Source of the DNA: Selenomonadaceae bacterium
GTDB taxonomy: Bacteria; Bacillota; Negativicutes; Selenomonadales; Selenomonadaceae
NCBI GenBank assembly: GCA_017554235.1
Contig: JAFZIV010000025.1
Span: forward strand, 1 to 44,558
Direction: 5' to 3'
DNA: 44,558 nt
Below are positions 35,234 through 44,558 of the stretch, one piece after another; position 1 is the first letter of the stretch; each line of letters opens with the position of its first letter. The position numbers and the translations under genes are program-made. The notes beneath the pieces were generated by a model. That model did no database searches and was not told the origin of the DNA. It was given only the letters and a program-made list of their open reading frames with translations.

Positions 35234-35716
35234 ATGTTGACTCACATAACTCAGTCCCCATACGGGACGGTAAAATTGGCGGAAAAAGTTGCTAAACGCG
35301 TGCGAGAAGGCACGGTAATTTGTCTTGAAGGAGATTTAGGAGCGGGCAAAACTCTTTTTGTTGCAAGTATGGCGCGGACGTTGGGCGTACAAGGCGAAGT
35401 TACAAGCCCGACTTTTAATTTGATGAATATTTACGAGGGATTTTGCCCGATTGTCCACTTTGATTTATATCGTATTCAAAACGAAGATGAGCTTGAGGAT
35501 ATTGGATTTTATGAATACACAGATTTTCCGGAAGGAATTGTGTTTATTGAGTGGGCGGAAAAATTTCCTGACGCCTTGCCGGAAAATTATGTAAGGATTG
35601 AGATTGAACGGCTTAAGGACGCTAAAAATTTGCGACGAATAAATTTTTCTTGCGTTGGCGAAGAACACGAAGATTTTATCAAAGAATTAGGCGACTACGT
35701 AAGCGGAGACGATTAG
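35234..35716 (+). CDS. tsaE: tRNA t6A biosynthesis ATPase TsaE
   Basis: This small ATPase (160 residues) works with TsaB and TsaD to make N6-threonylcarbamoyladenosine on ANN-decoding tRNAs. Walker A is 'GDLGAGKT' (33-40). 'TSPTFNLMNIYEG' and 'HFDLYRI' are characteristic, and 'FIEWAEKFPDALP' is the conserved Trp-containing segment. The genes tsaB, rimI and tsaD, which often follow tsaE, are absent. It has its own promoter after the GT9 gene. Confidence 0.94.
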   Translation: MLTHITQSPYGTVKLAEKVAKRVREGTVICLEGDLGAGKTLFVASMARTLGVQGEVTSPTFNLMNIYEGFCPIVHFDLYRIQNEDELEDIGFYEYTDFPEGIVFIEWAEKFPDALPENYVRIEIERLKDAKNLRRINFSCVGEEHEDFIKELGDYVSGDD

Positions 35717-35747
35717 ATTAAAAGCATTTATAAAAGAAAGGTGTAAA

Positions 35748-36113
35748 TTGGCAGATAATCAACTTTCTAATATTGAATACATTTTTAATTCAAATACGAA
35801 CGTTACTATTATGGTTAATGCAAAGGCGATTGAAAATGCCTTGAAAGATGAAAACCTCAAGCGCGAAAAATATAACAAGGACGCACTTAAACTTAAAAAA
35901 GCCCTTATCAATGATGACGGGATGTATATCATTAAAAATTATATATCGATAGATAATCAAGCTGTTAGTTGTATAGTGAAGACAGGATTCATTTTGGAAA
36001 AACTTAACGATATAACTGCGTTTAAGTTGGTTGAAGACGGAAAAGCAATTACCGTTAATGAAGATAAATTTGCGTTAATGAAAAAAAATTTTAAAAGCAC
36101 AAGTAAAAATTAG
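35748..36113 (+). CDS. Hypothetical protein, 121 residues
   Basis: I do not recognise it. It is a small soluble protein rich in Lys, Asn and Asp with no signal peptide or membrane segment. The first half is helical and basic ('KREKYNKDALKLKKAL'); the second half looks like alternating strands ('MYIIKNYISIDNQAVSCIVKTG'). It starts at TTG 35748 after AAAGGTG, 31 bases behind tsaE and 12 before the metallophosphoesterase, so it is probably in the same transcript. Confidence 0.6.
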   Translation: MADNQLSNIEYIFNSNTNVTIMVNAKAIENALKDENLKREKYNKDALKLKKALINDDGMYIIKNYISIDNQAVSCIVKTGFILEKLNDITAFKLVEDGKAITVNEDKFALMKKNFKSTSKN

Positions 36114-36125
36114 TGGAGAAAAATT

Positions 36126-37394
36126 TTGAGTCGCAGATTGTTCATAAAACTTTTGTTAAGCTTGGGACTTGGAACATATTTTCCAAAATTAGTCGAAGCG
36201 TCACGATATGAAAAATTGCATAAACCGCAGGACGGTTACAAGCCTTTACGACAGGTAAAATTTTTGCGGCAGATTGTCACAAAAGATTCAAGAACTTCAC
36301 GCGTCATAATGTGGCAGTCTGACGAAGAATTAATCGGCGTGCAAGTTGAATATAAACTTATCGGCAATGACGGTGCGATTTTCTGCGCGGTAGACTTTGA
36401 AATTTTTCAGCAGGACGACGCGACGATTTACATTTACACTTGCAAGCTTGAAAATCTTAAGCCTGAAAGTTTATATAACTTTAGAATTATTTGTGATGAC
36501 AAGTCTACGAGTTGGCAAAATTTACGAACGGCTGGCGACGGAAATTTTCAGATGTTAATTTTCAGCGATTCGCAATGCGTCAATTATGAAGTTTGGCAGA
36601 AAGTTGCTGACACTGCTGCGCAAAATTATCCTGACGCGGAACTCGTCACGGTGATTGGTGATTTGGTTGACAACGGGCAGGCGGCGTATCAATGGCGGGC
36701 TTGGTACCTTGCCTCTGCGTTTATTTTGTCGGAAAGAATTTTCGCGCCGGTTATGGGCAATCACGAATGTTATAATTTGAATTGGTTGAATTATTTGCCC
36801 GTCGATTATCTTCACCAATTTTATTTACCGTCGAATGGTACAAAACATTTTGGCGGTTATTTTTATTCTTTCGACTATGGAGCGGCGCATTTTTTTGTAC
36901 TGAACACGCAATTTTTGGAGCTGGAAAATTTTACGAAAAACTTTCAGGACGCCCAAAATTATTGGTTGCGACGTGATGCGGCTAATGCTAATCGGCGTTG
37001 GAAAATTGTTTTAATGCACAAAGACATTTACGACTACACGGCGGATAATTTCAACGATATTGCGGAAAATTTTATGCCGCTGTTTGATGAATTAGAAATT
37101 GACGTAGTTTTTACGGGACACCTGCACACTTACAGAAATCGCGGAAAAATTTTTGCACAAAAAAAATCTGCGCGGGGAACTCTTTACATTTTATGCGGCA
37201 GGTCGGGCGATCAAAAATATGTTGAAAGAAATTCGCAGATTGATGAAGTAATTGCGCCGAATCTTCAAACTGAACCTGAATCTTACATTACGCTTGACGT
37301 TAGCGCGGAAAGTTTAACGTTGACTTCCCAAACTGTGGACGGCGCGATTTTGGATAAATTTATTTTGACGAAGGAAAGACTACAATTTATTTGA
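36126..37394 (+). CDS. Tat-exported calcineurin-like metallophosphoesterase
   Basis: The N-terminus SRRLFIK followed by a hydrophobic stretch matches the twin-arginine export signal, so the mature enzyme should fold in the cytoplasm and work outside it. A fibronectin-like purple acid phosphatase N-domain comes first ('TSRVIMWQSDEE', 'LKPESLYNFRI'). The catalytic domain has metal ligands in 'FSDSQ' (about 146-150), 'GDLVDNG' (about 178-184), 'GNHE', 'MHKD' and 'GHLHTY'. Substrate is unknown; phosphomonoesters or diesters are possible. It is 422 residues. It begins with TTG after GGAG and sits 12 bases behind the hypothetical gene. Confidence 0.85.
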   Translation: MSRRLFIKLLLSLGLGTYFPKLVEASRYEKLHKPQDGYKPLRQVKFLRQIVTKDSRTSRVIMWQSDEELIGVQVEYKLIGNDGAIFCAVDFEIFQQDDATIYIYTCKLENLKPESLYNFRIICDDKSTSWQNLRTAGDGNFQMLIFSDSQCVNYEVWQKVADTAAQNYPDAELVTVIGDLVDNGQAAYQWRAWYLASAFILSERIFAPVMGNHECYNLNWLNYLPVDYLHQFYLPSNGTKHFGGYFYSFDYGAAHFFVLNTQFLELENFTKNFQDAQNYWLRRDAANANRRWKIVLMHKDIYDYTADNFNDIAENFMPLFDELEIDVVFTGHLHTYRNRGKIFAQKKSARGTLYILCGRSGDQKYVERNSQIDEVIAPNLQTEPESYITLDVSAESLTLTSQTVDGAILDKFILTKERLQFI

Positions 37395-37403
37395 AAAAAT
37401 TTT

Positions 37404-37432
37404 TTGACTTTTAATTAAAAATGCGCTATATT
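37404..37432 (+). promoter_or_regulatory. Promoter of pckA
   Basis: TTGACT (37404-37409), 17 bp, then TATATT (37427-37432). It is one of the best matches to the sigma-70 consensus here. Confidence 0.75.
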
Positions 37433-37473
37433 AACATAAAATAATTATCAAATATTTTTGGAGGTAAAGATTT

Positions 37474-39090
37474 ATGCCGATGATGGATTTAACAAAATAC
37501 GGTATCACGGGAACTACTGAAGTACTCTACAATCCCACTTACGAAGTACTTTTCAACGAAGAGACTAAACCCGGTTTGACGGGCTTCGATGTCGGACAGG
37601 AAACGGAACTCGGTGCTATCAACGTTATGACGGGCGAATTTACGGGACGTTCTCCTAAGGACAAATTCATTGTTTACGATGAGACCACTAAAGAAGGCGC
37701 ACCCGGCGAAATTTGGTGGACTACTGACGAGTATAAAAACGATAACAAAAAATGTAGCGTTGAAAGCTGGAAAGCTTTAAAGGAACTCGCCATTAAGGAA
37801 CTTTCCAATAAAAAGCTTTACGTCGTCGACGGTTTCTGCGGCACTCATAAAGATACCCGAATGAAAATCCGTTTCATTATGGAAGTTGCTTGGCAGGCAC
37901 ATTTCGTAACGAATATGTTCATTCGTCCTAAAACTCAAGAAGAGTTCGATCAAGAGCCTGACTTCGTAGTTTACAATGCGTCGAAAGCTAAAGTTGAAAA
38001 TTGGAAGGAACTCGGTCTTAATTCAACGACGGCGGTTGTCTTTAACGTAACCAGCAAAGAGCAAGTCATTCTCAATACTTGGTACGGCGGCGAAATGAAA
38101 AAAGGTATGTTCTCAATGATGAACTATTTCCTGCCGCTGAAAGGTATTGCCGCAATGCACTGCTCCGCCAACACAGATATGAACGGCGAGAATACCGCTA
38201 TTTTCTTCGGACTTTCCGGCACAGGCAAAACTACTCTGTCAACAGATCCCAAACGTCTTTTAATCGGCGATGATGAACACGGCTGGGACGATGTAGGCGT
38301 TTTCAATTTTGAAGGCGGTTGCTACGCGAAAGTCATTAATCTTGATCCCGTTGCAGAGCCCGACATTTACGGCGCAATTACACGCGATGCACTTTTGGAA
38401 AATGTCACCGTTGACGAAAACGGCAAGATTGATTTTGCTGACAAGAGCGTTACCGAAAATACCCGCGTAAGCTATCCGATTTATCACATTAAGAAAATTG
38501 TACGCCCCGACAGTCATGGACCTGCCGCTAAGTCTGTAATTTTCCTTAGCGCAGACGCATTTGGTGTACTGCCGCCTGTTTCGATTCTGACTTCCGAGCA
38601 GTGCAAATATTATTTCCTTAGCGGATTTACCGCGAAACTTGCAGGAACTGAACGCGGTATCACTGAACCCACTCCTACGTTTAGCGCGTGTTTCGGTCAA
38701 GCATTCCTTGAACTTCATCCCACGAAGTACGCAGAAGAACTTGTAAAGCGTATGGAAGCCAGCGGTGCGAAAGCTTATCTCGTCAACACCGGTTGGAATG
38801 GCAGCGGTAAACGCATTTCCATTAAGGATACGCGTGGAATTATTGACGCGATTCTTGGCGGCGCGATTAAAACTGCTCCCACTAAGAAGATTGACATTTT
38901 CAACCTTGAAGTTCCTACCGAATTGGAAGGCGTTGCGACAAATATTCTTGATCCGCGTGATACTTATGCTGATCCGTCTGAATGGGATAAGAAAGCGAAA
39001 GACCTTGCTGAACGTTTCATTAAGAATTTCAAAAAGTATGAATACAACGAAGCAGGTAAAGCACTTGTACCGGCTGGTCCTCAGTTGTAA
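37474..39090 (+). CDS. pckA: Phosphoenolpyruvate carboxykinase (ATP)
   Basis: This enzyme interconverts oxaloacetate + ATP and PEP + CO2 + ADP in the cytoplasm. It has 538 residues, full length. The phosphate-binding loop '[11 protein letters not shown]' (about 246-256) and metal-binding '[10 protein letters not shown]' are clear, as are '[10 protein letters not shown]' for substrate binding and '[12 protein letters not shown]' near the end. Codon use is the most biased in the window, implying high expression. With fumarase and SdhCAB it fits a succinate-forming route in which PEP carboxykinase may run in the carboxylating direction. It is monocistronic, with its own promoter and terminator. 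Confidence 0.97.
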   Translation: MPMMDLTKYGITGTTEVLYNPTYEVLFNEETKPGLTGFDVGQETELGAINVMTGEFTGRSPKDKFIVYDETTKEGAPGEIWWTTDEYKNDNKKCSVESWKALKELAIKELSNKKLYVVDGFCGTHKDTRMKIRFIMEVAWQAHFVTNMFIRPKTQEEFDQEPDFVVYNASKAKVENWKELGLNSTTAVVFNVTSKEQVILNTWYGGEMKKGMFSMMNYFLPLKGIAAMHCSANTDMNGENTAIFFGLSGTGKTTLSTDPKRLLIGDDEHGWDDVGVFNFEGGCYAKVINLDPVAEPDIYGAITRDALLENVTVDENGKIDFADKSVTENTRVSYPIYHIKKIVRPDSHGPAAKSVIFLSADAFGVLPPVSILTSEQCKYYFLSGFTAKLAGTERGITEPTPTFSACFGQAFLELHPTKYAEELVKRMEASGAKAYLVNTGWNGSGKRISIKDTRGIIDAILGGAIKTAPTKKIDIFNLEVPTELEGVATNILDPRDTYADPSEWDKKAKDLAERFIKNFKKYEYNEAGKALVPAGPQL

Positions 39091-39143
39091 GAAACAAGAA
39101 TATTTTAACGCACACAATAAATTTTTAAGCTAAATTTTAGCGT

Positions 39144-39175
39144 AGCCCGTTTCAAATTTTGGAGCGGGCTTTATT
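39144..39175 (+). terminator. Terminator of pckA
   Basis: AGCCCG (39144-39149) pairs with CGGGCT (39165-39170) across a 15-nt loop, followed by TTATTA. The short T run makes it moderate. Confidence 0.6.
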
Positions 39176-39296
39176 AGTTCTTATGGAAATTTTTGTCATA
39201 AATTTAATTTTGTTGCATTCAATAAAAATTTCAATTAACTGTAAATTATCGTATCATTTTTTGATGAAAAATTTTATTTGACTTTTTAAAAAAATA

Positions 39297-39325
39297 TTGA
39301 CATTTTGTCCAATTAGTGATAATCT
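39297..39325 (+). promoter_or_regulatory. Promoter of the grpE-dnaK operon
   Basis: TTGACA (39297-39302), 17 bp, then TAATCT (39320-39325). A second TTGACT lies 19 bp upstream (39278). No CIRCE inverted repeat (TTAGCACTC-N9-GAGTGCTAA) and no tandem CtsR box is visible, so the usual HrcA or CtsR control is not supported by sequence. Confidence 0.55.
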
Positions 39326-39355
39326 TTAGCAACCGAAAAGAAAGGGGCTGATGAG

Positions 39356-39946
39356 TTGACGGAAGATAAAAAGATTAAGCTTGAAAATGAGGACGGTGAC
39401 AGTGCGGATATTAACGCAGATTTATCTAATGCCGATAATATAAATTTGGATGGCGAAAAGAAAGACGTTGCACCTGACTTAGGGCTTGTTACGGAAAATG
39501 AAAAATTGAAGGCAGACCTTGCCGCGAAAAATGACAGGCTTTTAAGATTGCAAGCAGATTTTGACAATTTCCGTAAACGTACCGCAAAAGAAAAATTAGA
39601 ACTTGCCTCGACGGTTGAGCAGGCATTTTTGAAAGATTTACTTCCGCTCCTTGACAACTTAAGCAGAGCGGCAGAAGCGGCAGAAGGTGACAGCGCAGAA
39701 TCTGAAAAGTTCCGTCAAGGAATTAAAATGATTCGTCTTGAGACAATCGCCGCGATGGGTAAACACGGACTTGAACCTATTGAGACAGAAGGTAAAATGT
39801 TCGACCCGAATTTTCATCAAGCCGTTGGAACCGTTAAAGACGAATCTAAGGAAGACGGTATGATTGCCGCAGAATTCCAAAGCGGTTACATGGCACGCGG
39901 CAGAGTTATTCGCCCCAGCATGGTGCAAGTTGTAAATAATGCGTAA
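39356..39946 (+). CDS. grpE: GrpE nucleotide exchange factor
   Basis: GrpE releases ADP from DnaK. The 196-residue protein has an acidic disordered N-terminus (about 1-50), a long coiled coil ('LKADLAAKNDRLLRLQADFDNF'-type region, about 45-90) and the C-terminal beta domain with 'PNFHQAV' and 'GYMARGRVIRPSMVQV', the family signature. It starts at TTG 39356 after AAAGGGG. dnaK follows 38 bases later. hrcA, usually ahead of grpE in Bacillota, is absent. Confidence 0.95.
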   Translation: MTEDKKIKLENEDGDSADINADLSNADNINLDGEKKDVAPDLGLVTENEKLKADLAAKNDRLLRLQADFDNFRKRTAKEKLELASTVEQAFLKDLLPLLDNLSRAAEAAEGDSAESEKFRQGIKMIRLETIAAMGKHGLEPIETEGKMFDPNFHQAVGTVKDESKEDGMIAAEFQSGYMARGRVIRPSMVQVVNNA

Positions 39947-39980
39947 TGAAAATTTTTGAAAGTTAATTTGGAGGAAATAA

Positions 39981-41840
<1,860 letters not shown>

Positions 41841-41847
41841 AATCTAA

Positions 41848-41912
41848 ACGCAAACATTTTTTGATAACTAACAGCGGGGAGGGAGAGGATTCTCTCTTCC
41901 CGTTATTTGCGT
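41848..41912 (+). other. Large nested hairpin between dnaK and the methyltransferase gene
   Basis: ACGCAAA (41848-41854) pairs with TTTGCGT (41906-41912). Inside it, ATAAC with GTTAT and CGGGGAGGGAGAG with CTCTCTTCCCG extend the structure around a GATT loop. No T run follows. It may be an mRNA processing or attenuation element setting dnaK over downstream expression. Confidence 0.5.
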
Positions 41913-41927
41913 AAAAGGTGCTAAGAA

Positions 41928-42713
41928 ATGTCAAAATACAACGACATTGACATAGATTTTTGGAAAGATTATTCAGATATTGAAACTGATTCGTTATGGA
42001 TTATTGACAAGCGCGATAATTCGGGATCGCACAACGGTGATTATCACGGAAATTTTGTTCCGCAGATTCCGCATCAATTATTCAGCAGGTACACCAAAAA
42101 AGGCGATTGGATAATTGATCCTTTTATGGGCAGTGGTACTTCGTTGATTGAGGCTAAGCGTATGGGCAGAAATGCTATTGGCATTGAGTTGCAACAAAAG
42201 GTTTTGGACACCGCCGCGCAGAGGATAGCCGCTGAAATTGGCGATTCAAAGATGATTCAAATTTGCGGAGACAGTTCAACTATTGACTTGCAACCGACTC
42301 TTACCTGCGCGGGTATCGAAAAAGTTCAGTTTGTAATTTTTCATCCGCCGTATTGGGACATAATAAAGTTTTCTGCCAATCCTAACGATTTATCTAACTG
42401 TCTTACGCTTGAAGAATTTAAAAATTCTTTCGGAAAAGTTATAGACAACACGACGAAATTTTTGGAAAAAAATCGTTACTGCGCGGTAGTTATCGGCGAC
42501 AAATACGCTAACAGTCAAGTTGTGCCACTGGGCTTTTATTGTATGAACTTATTTTTGGAAAGAAATTTTTTACTAAAGGGAATTATTGTTAAAAATTTTG
42601 GAGAAACTAAAGGCAAGGCGAATCAGCAAGGAATTTGGCGATATCGTGCGCTTAAGAGCGACTTTTATATTTTTAAGCACGAATATATTTTTATTTTTAA
42701 AAAGATTTTCTAA
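41928..42713 (+). CDS. DNA methyltransferase, N4/N6 class
   Basis: This is an AdoMet-dependent DNA methylase of 261 residues. The AdoMet-binding motif I region is '[28 protein letters not shown]' in outline (about 64-90). The catalytic motif IV is 'FHPPYWD' (about 140): the usual Asp, Asn or Ser before PPY is a His. The PPYW form points to N4-cytosine methylases. No target-recognition domain is obvious and no restriction gene is adjacent, so it would be an orphan. It splits dnaK from dnaJ, which have kept their order, and dnaJ has gained or kept its own promoter. The ATG follows AAAAGGTG. Activity is uncertain because of the His. Confidence 0.75.
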   Translation: MSKYNDIDIDFWKDYSDIETDSLWIIDKRDNSGSHNGDYHGNFVPQIPHQLFSRYTKKGDWIIDPFMGSGTSLIEAKRMGRNAIGIELQQKVLDTAAQRIAAEIGDSKMIQICGDSSTIDLQPTLTCAGIEKVQFVIFHPPYWDIIKFSANPNDLSNCLTLEEFKNSFGKVIDNTTKFLEKNRYCAVVIGDKYANSQVVPLGFYCMNLFLERNFLLKGIIVKNFGETKGKANQQGIWRYRALKSDFYIFKHEYIFIFKKIF

Positions 42714-42717
42714 ATGG

Positions 42718-42726
42718 TGGTATAAT
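42718..42726 (+). promoter_or_regulatory. Extended -10 promoter of dnaJ
   Basis: TGGTATAAT (42718-42726) overlaps the methyltransferase stop region and lies 35 bases before dnaJ. No good -35 is present. Confidence 0.6.
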
Positions 42727-42760
42727 ATTTTTTTATTTAAAGATTCAGAAGGTGAGAATT

Positions 42761-43939
42761 ATGGCGCAAAGAGATTATTACGAAGTTTTAGGCTTAAATA
42801 AAAATGCGACTGACGATGAAATTAAAAAAGCTTACAAAAAGCTTGCGAAAAAATATCATCCCGATTTAAATCCTGATGATAAGAAAAACGCTGAAGAGAA
42901 AATGAAGGAACTCAACGCGGCGTATGAAGTTTTGAAGGATAAAGATAAACGTGCGCAGTATGACCAATTTGGACATGCGGCATTTCAACCGGGCGGCGGC
43001 AGACCTAATTCCGGCGCAGGTTTTGGCGGATTCGATATGGGCGACATTTTCGGAGGACGCGGCGGCGGCTTCGATATGGGAGATATTTTTGAGCAATTCT
43101 TCGGCGGCGGCGGGAGATCGCGCGGTCGTGATAAAACTCCCGGGCCTGAACGCGGCGCAGATTTACGATACGATTTAAGCGTAACTTTTGAAGAGGCGGC
43201 ATTTGGTAAGGATATGATGATTAAAGTTCCACGCCTTGAAAATTGCGAAGAATGCGGCGGAAGTGGTGCGGCTAAAGGAACTTCGCCTGAAACTTGTCCC
43301 GATTGTAAAGGCACTGGAACGCGTCAAACTACTACTCGTATGCCTTTCGGTGTCGTCAATGCCACGCGCACCTGTGAACGTTGTCACGGTAAAGGAACGA
43401 TTATTAAAAATCCTTGCGGGCATTGTCACGGCAACGGTAAAGTTCGTGTTGAACGCGATATTAAAGTTGTTGTTCCTCGCGGCGTCGATAACGGTACGCG
43501 ACTTCGTATTCAAAACGGCGGACAACCGGGCGAACGCGGCGGAGCTACCGGCGACCTTTACGTTTATATCAATATCAAGCCGCATCCTATTTTCACTCGT
43601 GACGGTACGACGGTTCATTGTGAAGTACCGATTAGTTTTGTACAAGCGGCACTCGGCGCGAAAGTTGAAGCTCCTACCATTGACGGAAAAGTTGAGTTGA
43701 CTATTCCCGAAGGCACGCAATCCGGCACGGTTTTAAAAATTCGCGGCAAAGGTATTCCGGTTCTGCGCGGCGAAGGCAGAGGCGATGAACTCGTTAAGGT
43801 AAAAGTTTTGACGCCGAAAAATCTTTCAGCCCGTCAAAGAAAATTGCTCCAAGATTTTGAGTCCGGCGGCAGTGACGTTCAAAATAATCCCGAGAAAAAA
43901 TCTTTCCTTGATAAGCTTAAAGGGCTTTTTACCGATTAG
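42761..43939 (+). CDS. dnaJ: Chaperone DnaJ (Hsp40)
   Basis: This is a type I J-protein of 392 residues. The J domain carries HPD at 33-35. A Gly/Phe-rich region follows (about 70-125). The zinc domain has four CxxCxGxG repeats starting near residue 162 ('CEECGGSG', 'CPDCKGTG', 'CERCHGKG', 'CGHCHGNG'). Two C-terminal substrate-binding barrels complete it. It stimulates DnaK ATPase and delivers substrates. I chose ATG 42761, preceded by AGAAGGTGAG. An in-frame GTG at 42752 is part of that ribosome site. Confidence 0.96.
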   Translation: MAQRDYYEVLGLNKNATDDEIKKAYKKLAKKYHPDLNPDDKKNAEEKMKELNAAYEVLKDKDKRAQYDQFGHAAFQPGGGRPNSGAGFGGFDMGDIFGGRGGGFDMGDIFEQFFGGGGRSRGRDKTPGPERGADLRYDLSVTFEEAAFGKDMMIKVPRLENCEECGGSGAAKGTSPETCPDCKGTGTRQTTTRMPFGVVNATRTCERCHGKGTIIKNPCGHCHGNGKVRVERDIKVVVPRGVDNGTRLRIQNGGQPGERGGATGDLYVYINIKPHPIFTRDGTTVHCEVPISFVQAALGAKVEAPTIDGKVELTIPEGTQSGTVLKIRGKGIPVLRGEGRGDELVKVKVLTPKNLSARQRKLLQDFESGGSDVQNNPEKKSFLDKLKGLFTD

Positions 43940-43968
43940 TCGGAAAGGGGGGAGGTTAGGGGTAATAA

Positions 43969-44428
43969 ATGCAGTTACAAAAATTTGACAAGATTGTAAA
44001 AAAATTTATGCTGATATTCCTCGTGCTAACTGTAACGGCGGCGGGGTTTAACGGCTTTTTTCTTAAGTGGACATTGCGTGACGGCGATCCAAATTTCGGA
44101 CTTGAAGCGTATCTTGAAGGCACAGCTAAACGTCCCTTCGCCCACCGAGTACTTGTCCCAAACGTCGTTAAAACTATAGCTGATGCAATTCCTGCAGACG
44201 CTAAGGAAAAATTATCTAAGCGATTGATTGAACGGCGAGAAGTTGAAAAAAAATACGCGCAGGCGATTGTTCCCGAAAAATACGTCATTGAATATTACTT
44301 GACGATAATTTTTGCGTTTCTAAGTTTATTCGCGGCTGTATGGGTGTTACGCTCCATTGTCAACGAAGTAACGGGCGATAAAGTTGTAGGCACTTTAACG
44401 GCTTGCCTATACGCACTACTAGGTAGTG
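43969..44428 (+). pseudogene. Membrane protein gene interrupted by an insertion sequence
   Basis: The first roughly 150 codons are intact: an N-terminal membrane helix (about 12-32), a soluble loop with 'RPFAHRVLVPNVVKTIADAI', and a second helix (about 110-131) followed by the start of a third ('LTACLYALL'). From about 44421 the sequence is the end of an IS5-type element, so the open frame continues only by chance to 44499. The rest of the gene would lie beyond the element. I do not recognise the family; the 'RPFAHRVLVP' motif recalls poorly characterised multi-pass membrane proteins. It starts 29 bases after dnaJ. Confidence 0.7.
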
Positions 44429-44558
44429 TTCACACTAAAGAATCAATCACAATAGCAAAGAGAATAAACCCCTCAAAGACTACGTCTAACTTATCGTAAC
44501 GCGTAAAAACTCGACGAAACCGTTTTATTCTTCTAAAAAAACGTTCAACTTCATTGCG
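44420..44558 (-). mobile_element. IS5-type insertion sequence, left part only
   Basis: The element edge is near 44420, where GGTAGTGTTCACAC would be the terminal repeat, and it runs off the window. It contains the 3' end of a - strand transposase. It has cut the membrane-protein gene at 43969. Confidence 0.7.
44430..44558 (-). CDS. IS5-family transposase, C-terminal 42 residues
   Basis: Read from the window edge, the - strand encodes 'NEVERFFRRIKRFRRVFTRYDK' in parts followed by 'EGFILFAIVIDSL' and a TGA at 44432-44430. The pattern of an early Glu with R-F-x-R-I/L-K and R-x-x-T-R-Y-D is the C-terminal signature of IS5-group (IS427/ISL2-like) DDE transposases. The start lies outside the window. 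It differs from the element at 24402, so it is a second IS5-type lineage. Confidence 0.75.
   Translation of the reverse strand, partial: RNEVERFFRRIKRFRRVFTRYDKLDVVFEGFILFAIVIDSLV

Noticed and set aside
38260-39117. 285-codon frame on the - strand
   Set aside because: Antisense shadow of pckA, which is strongly supported by family motifs.
39241-39355. CIRCE operator upstream of grpE
   Set aside because: No TTAGCACTC/GAGTGCTAA inverted repeat is present.
43175-43720. 181-codon - strand and overlapping + strand frames within dnaJ
   Set aside because: They overlap a full-length DnaJ with all motifs; composition is a by-product of biased codons.

Overview
The window looks like a chromosome segment of a Gram-negative-type member of the Bacillota, most likely a Negativicutes (Selenomonadales-like) anaerobe. 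This is inference. It rests on a Bacillus-type SdhCAB complex and a two-subunit iron-sulfur fumarase, next to genes expected in an organism with an outer membrane (a heptosyltransferase-like GT9). An indolepyruvate:ferredoxin oxidoreductase subunit, an ATP-type PEP carboxykinase and a NirJ/AhbC-like radical SAM protein also fit. The DNA is AT-rich (about 40% GC by eye). Shine-Dalgarno sites are strong and TTG start codons are common. Almost every gene lies on the + strand.

Layout. 1-1830: a decayed IS1182-type element, then a tiny hydrophobic peptide gene with its own promoter and terminator. 2059-6865: central carbon operon fumA-fumB-sdhC-sdhA-sdhB, closed by a terminator. 7028-12967: hemA, a HAD phosphatase, a GT2 glycosyltransferase, a VanW-domain protein, a highly structured non-coding RNA (HEARO/omega-RNA-like candidate) and an AhbC/NirJ-like radical SAM gene. 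13096-18550: NERD-domain helicase, mutS2 and a HlyD-type membrane fusion protein. 18617-19111: a DUF805 gene on the - strand. 19214-24318: alpha/beta hydrolase, PaaI-type thioesterase, RNase R and iorA. 24402-26710: a small transposon graveyard (IS5-type element, a truncated inverted relative, and a frameshifted TnpB). 26969-33748: an 1862-residue ATPase and a 361-residue partner that ends in a HEPN-like RNELSH motif, the best candidate here for an undescribed conflict system. 33767-39090: GT9, tsaE, a hypothetical gene, a Tat-exported metallophosphoesterase and pckA. 39356-43939: grpE-dnaK-(DNA methyltransferase)-dnaJ. 43969-44558: a membrane-protein gene cut by another IS5-type element that runs off the end.

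How the genes fit together. Fumarase, SdhCAB and PEP carboxykinase are the core of a PEP-oxaloacetate-malate-fumarate-succinate route. In an anaerobe SdhCAB may run as a menaquinol:fumarate reductase. HemA plus an AhbC-like enzyme would supply heme for the di-heme SdhC.

Three signals are not explained by genes. First, the 8-mer CTGCGCGG/CCGCGCAG occurs about 30 times, evenly on both strands. Second, a family of roughly 75-90 bp palindromic repeats built from (A)GTGATCAGTG-type units lies between genes and once in frame inside iorA. Third, there is the structured RNA at 11460-11740. No tRNA, rRNA or CRISPR array was seen.
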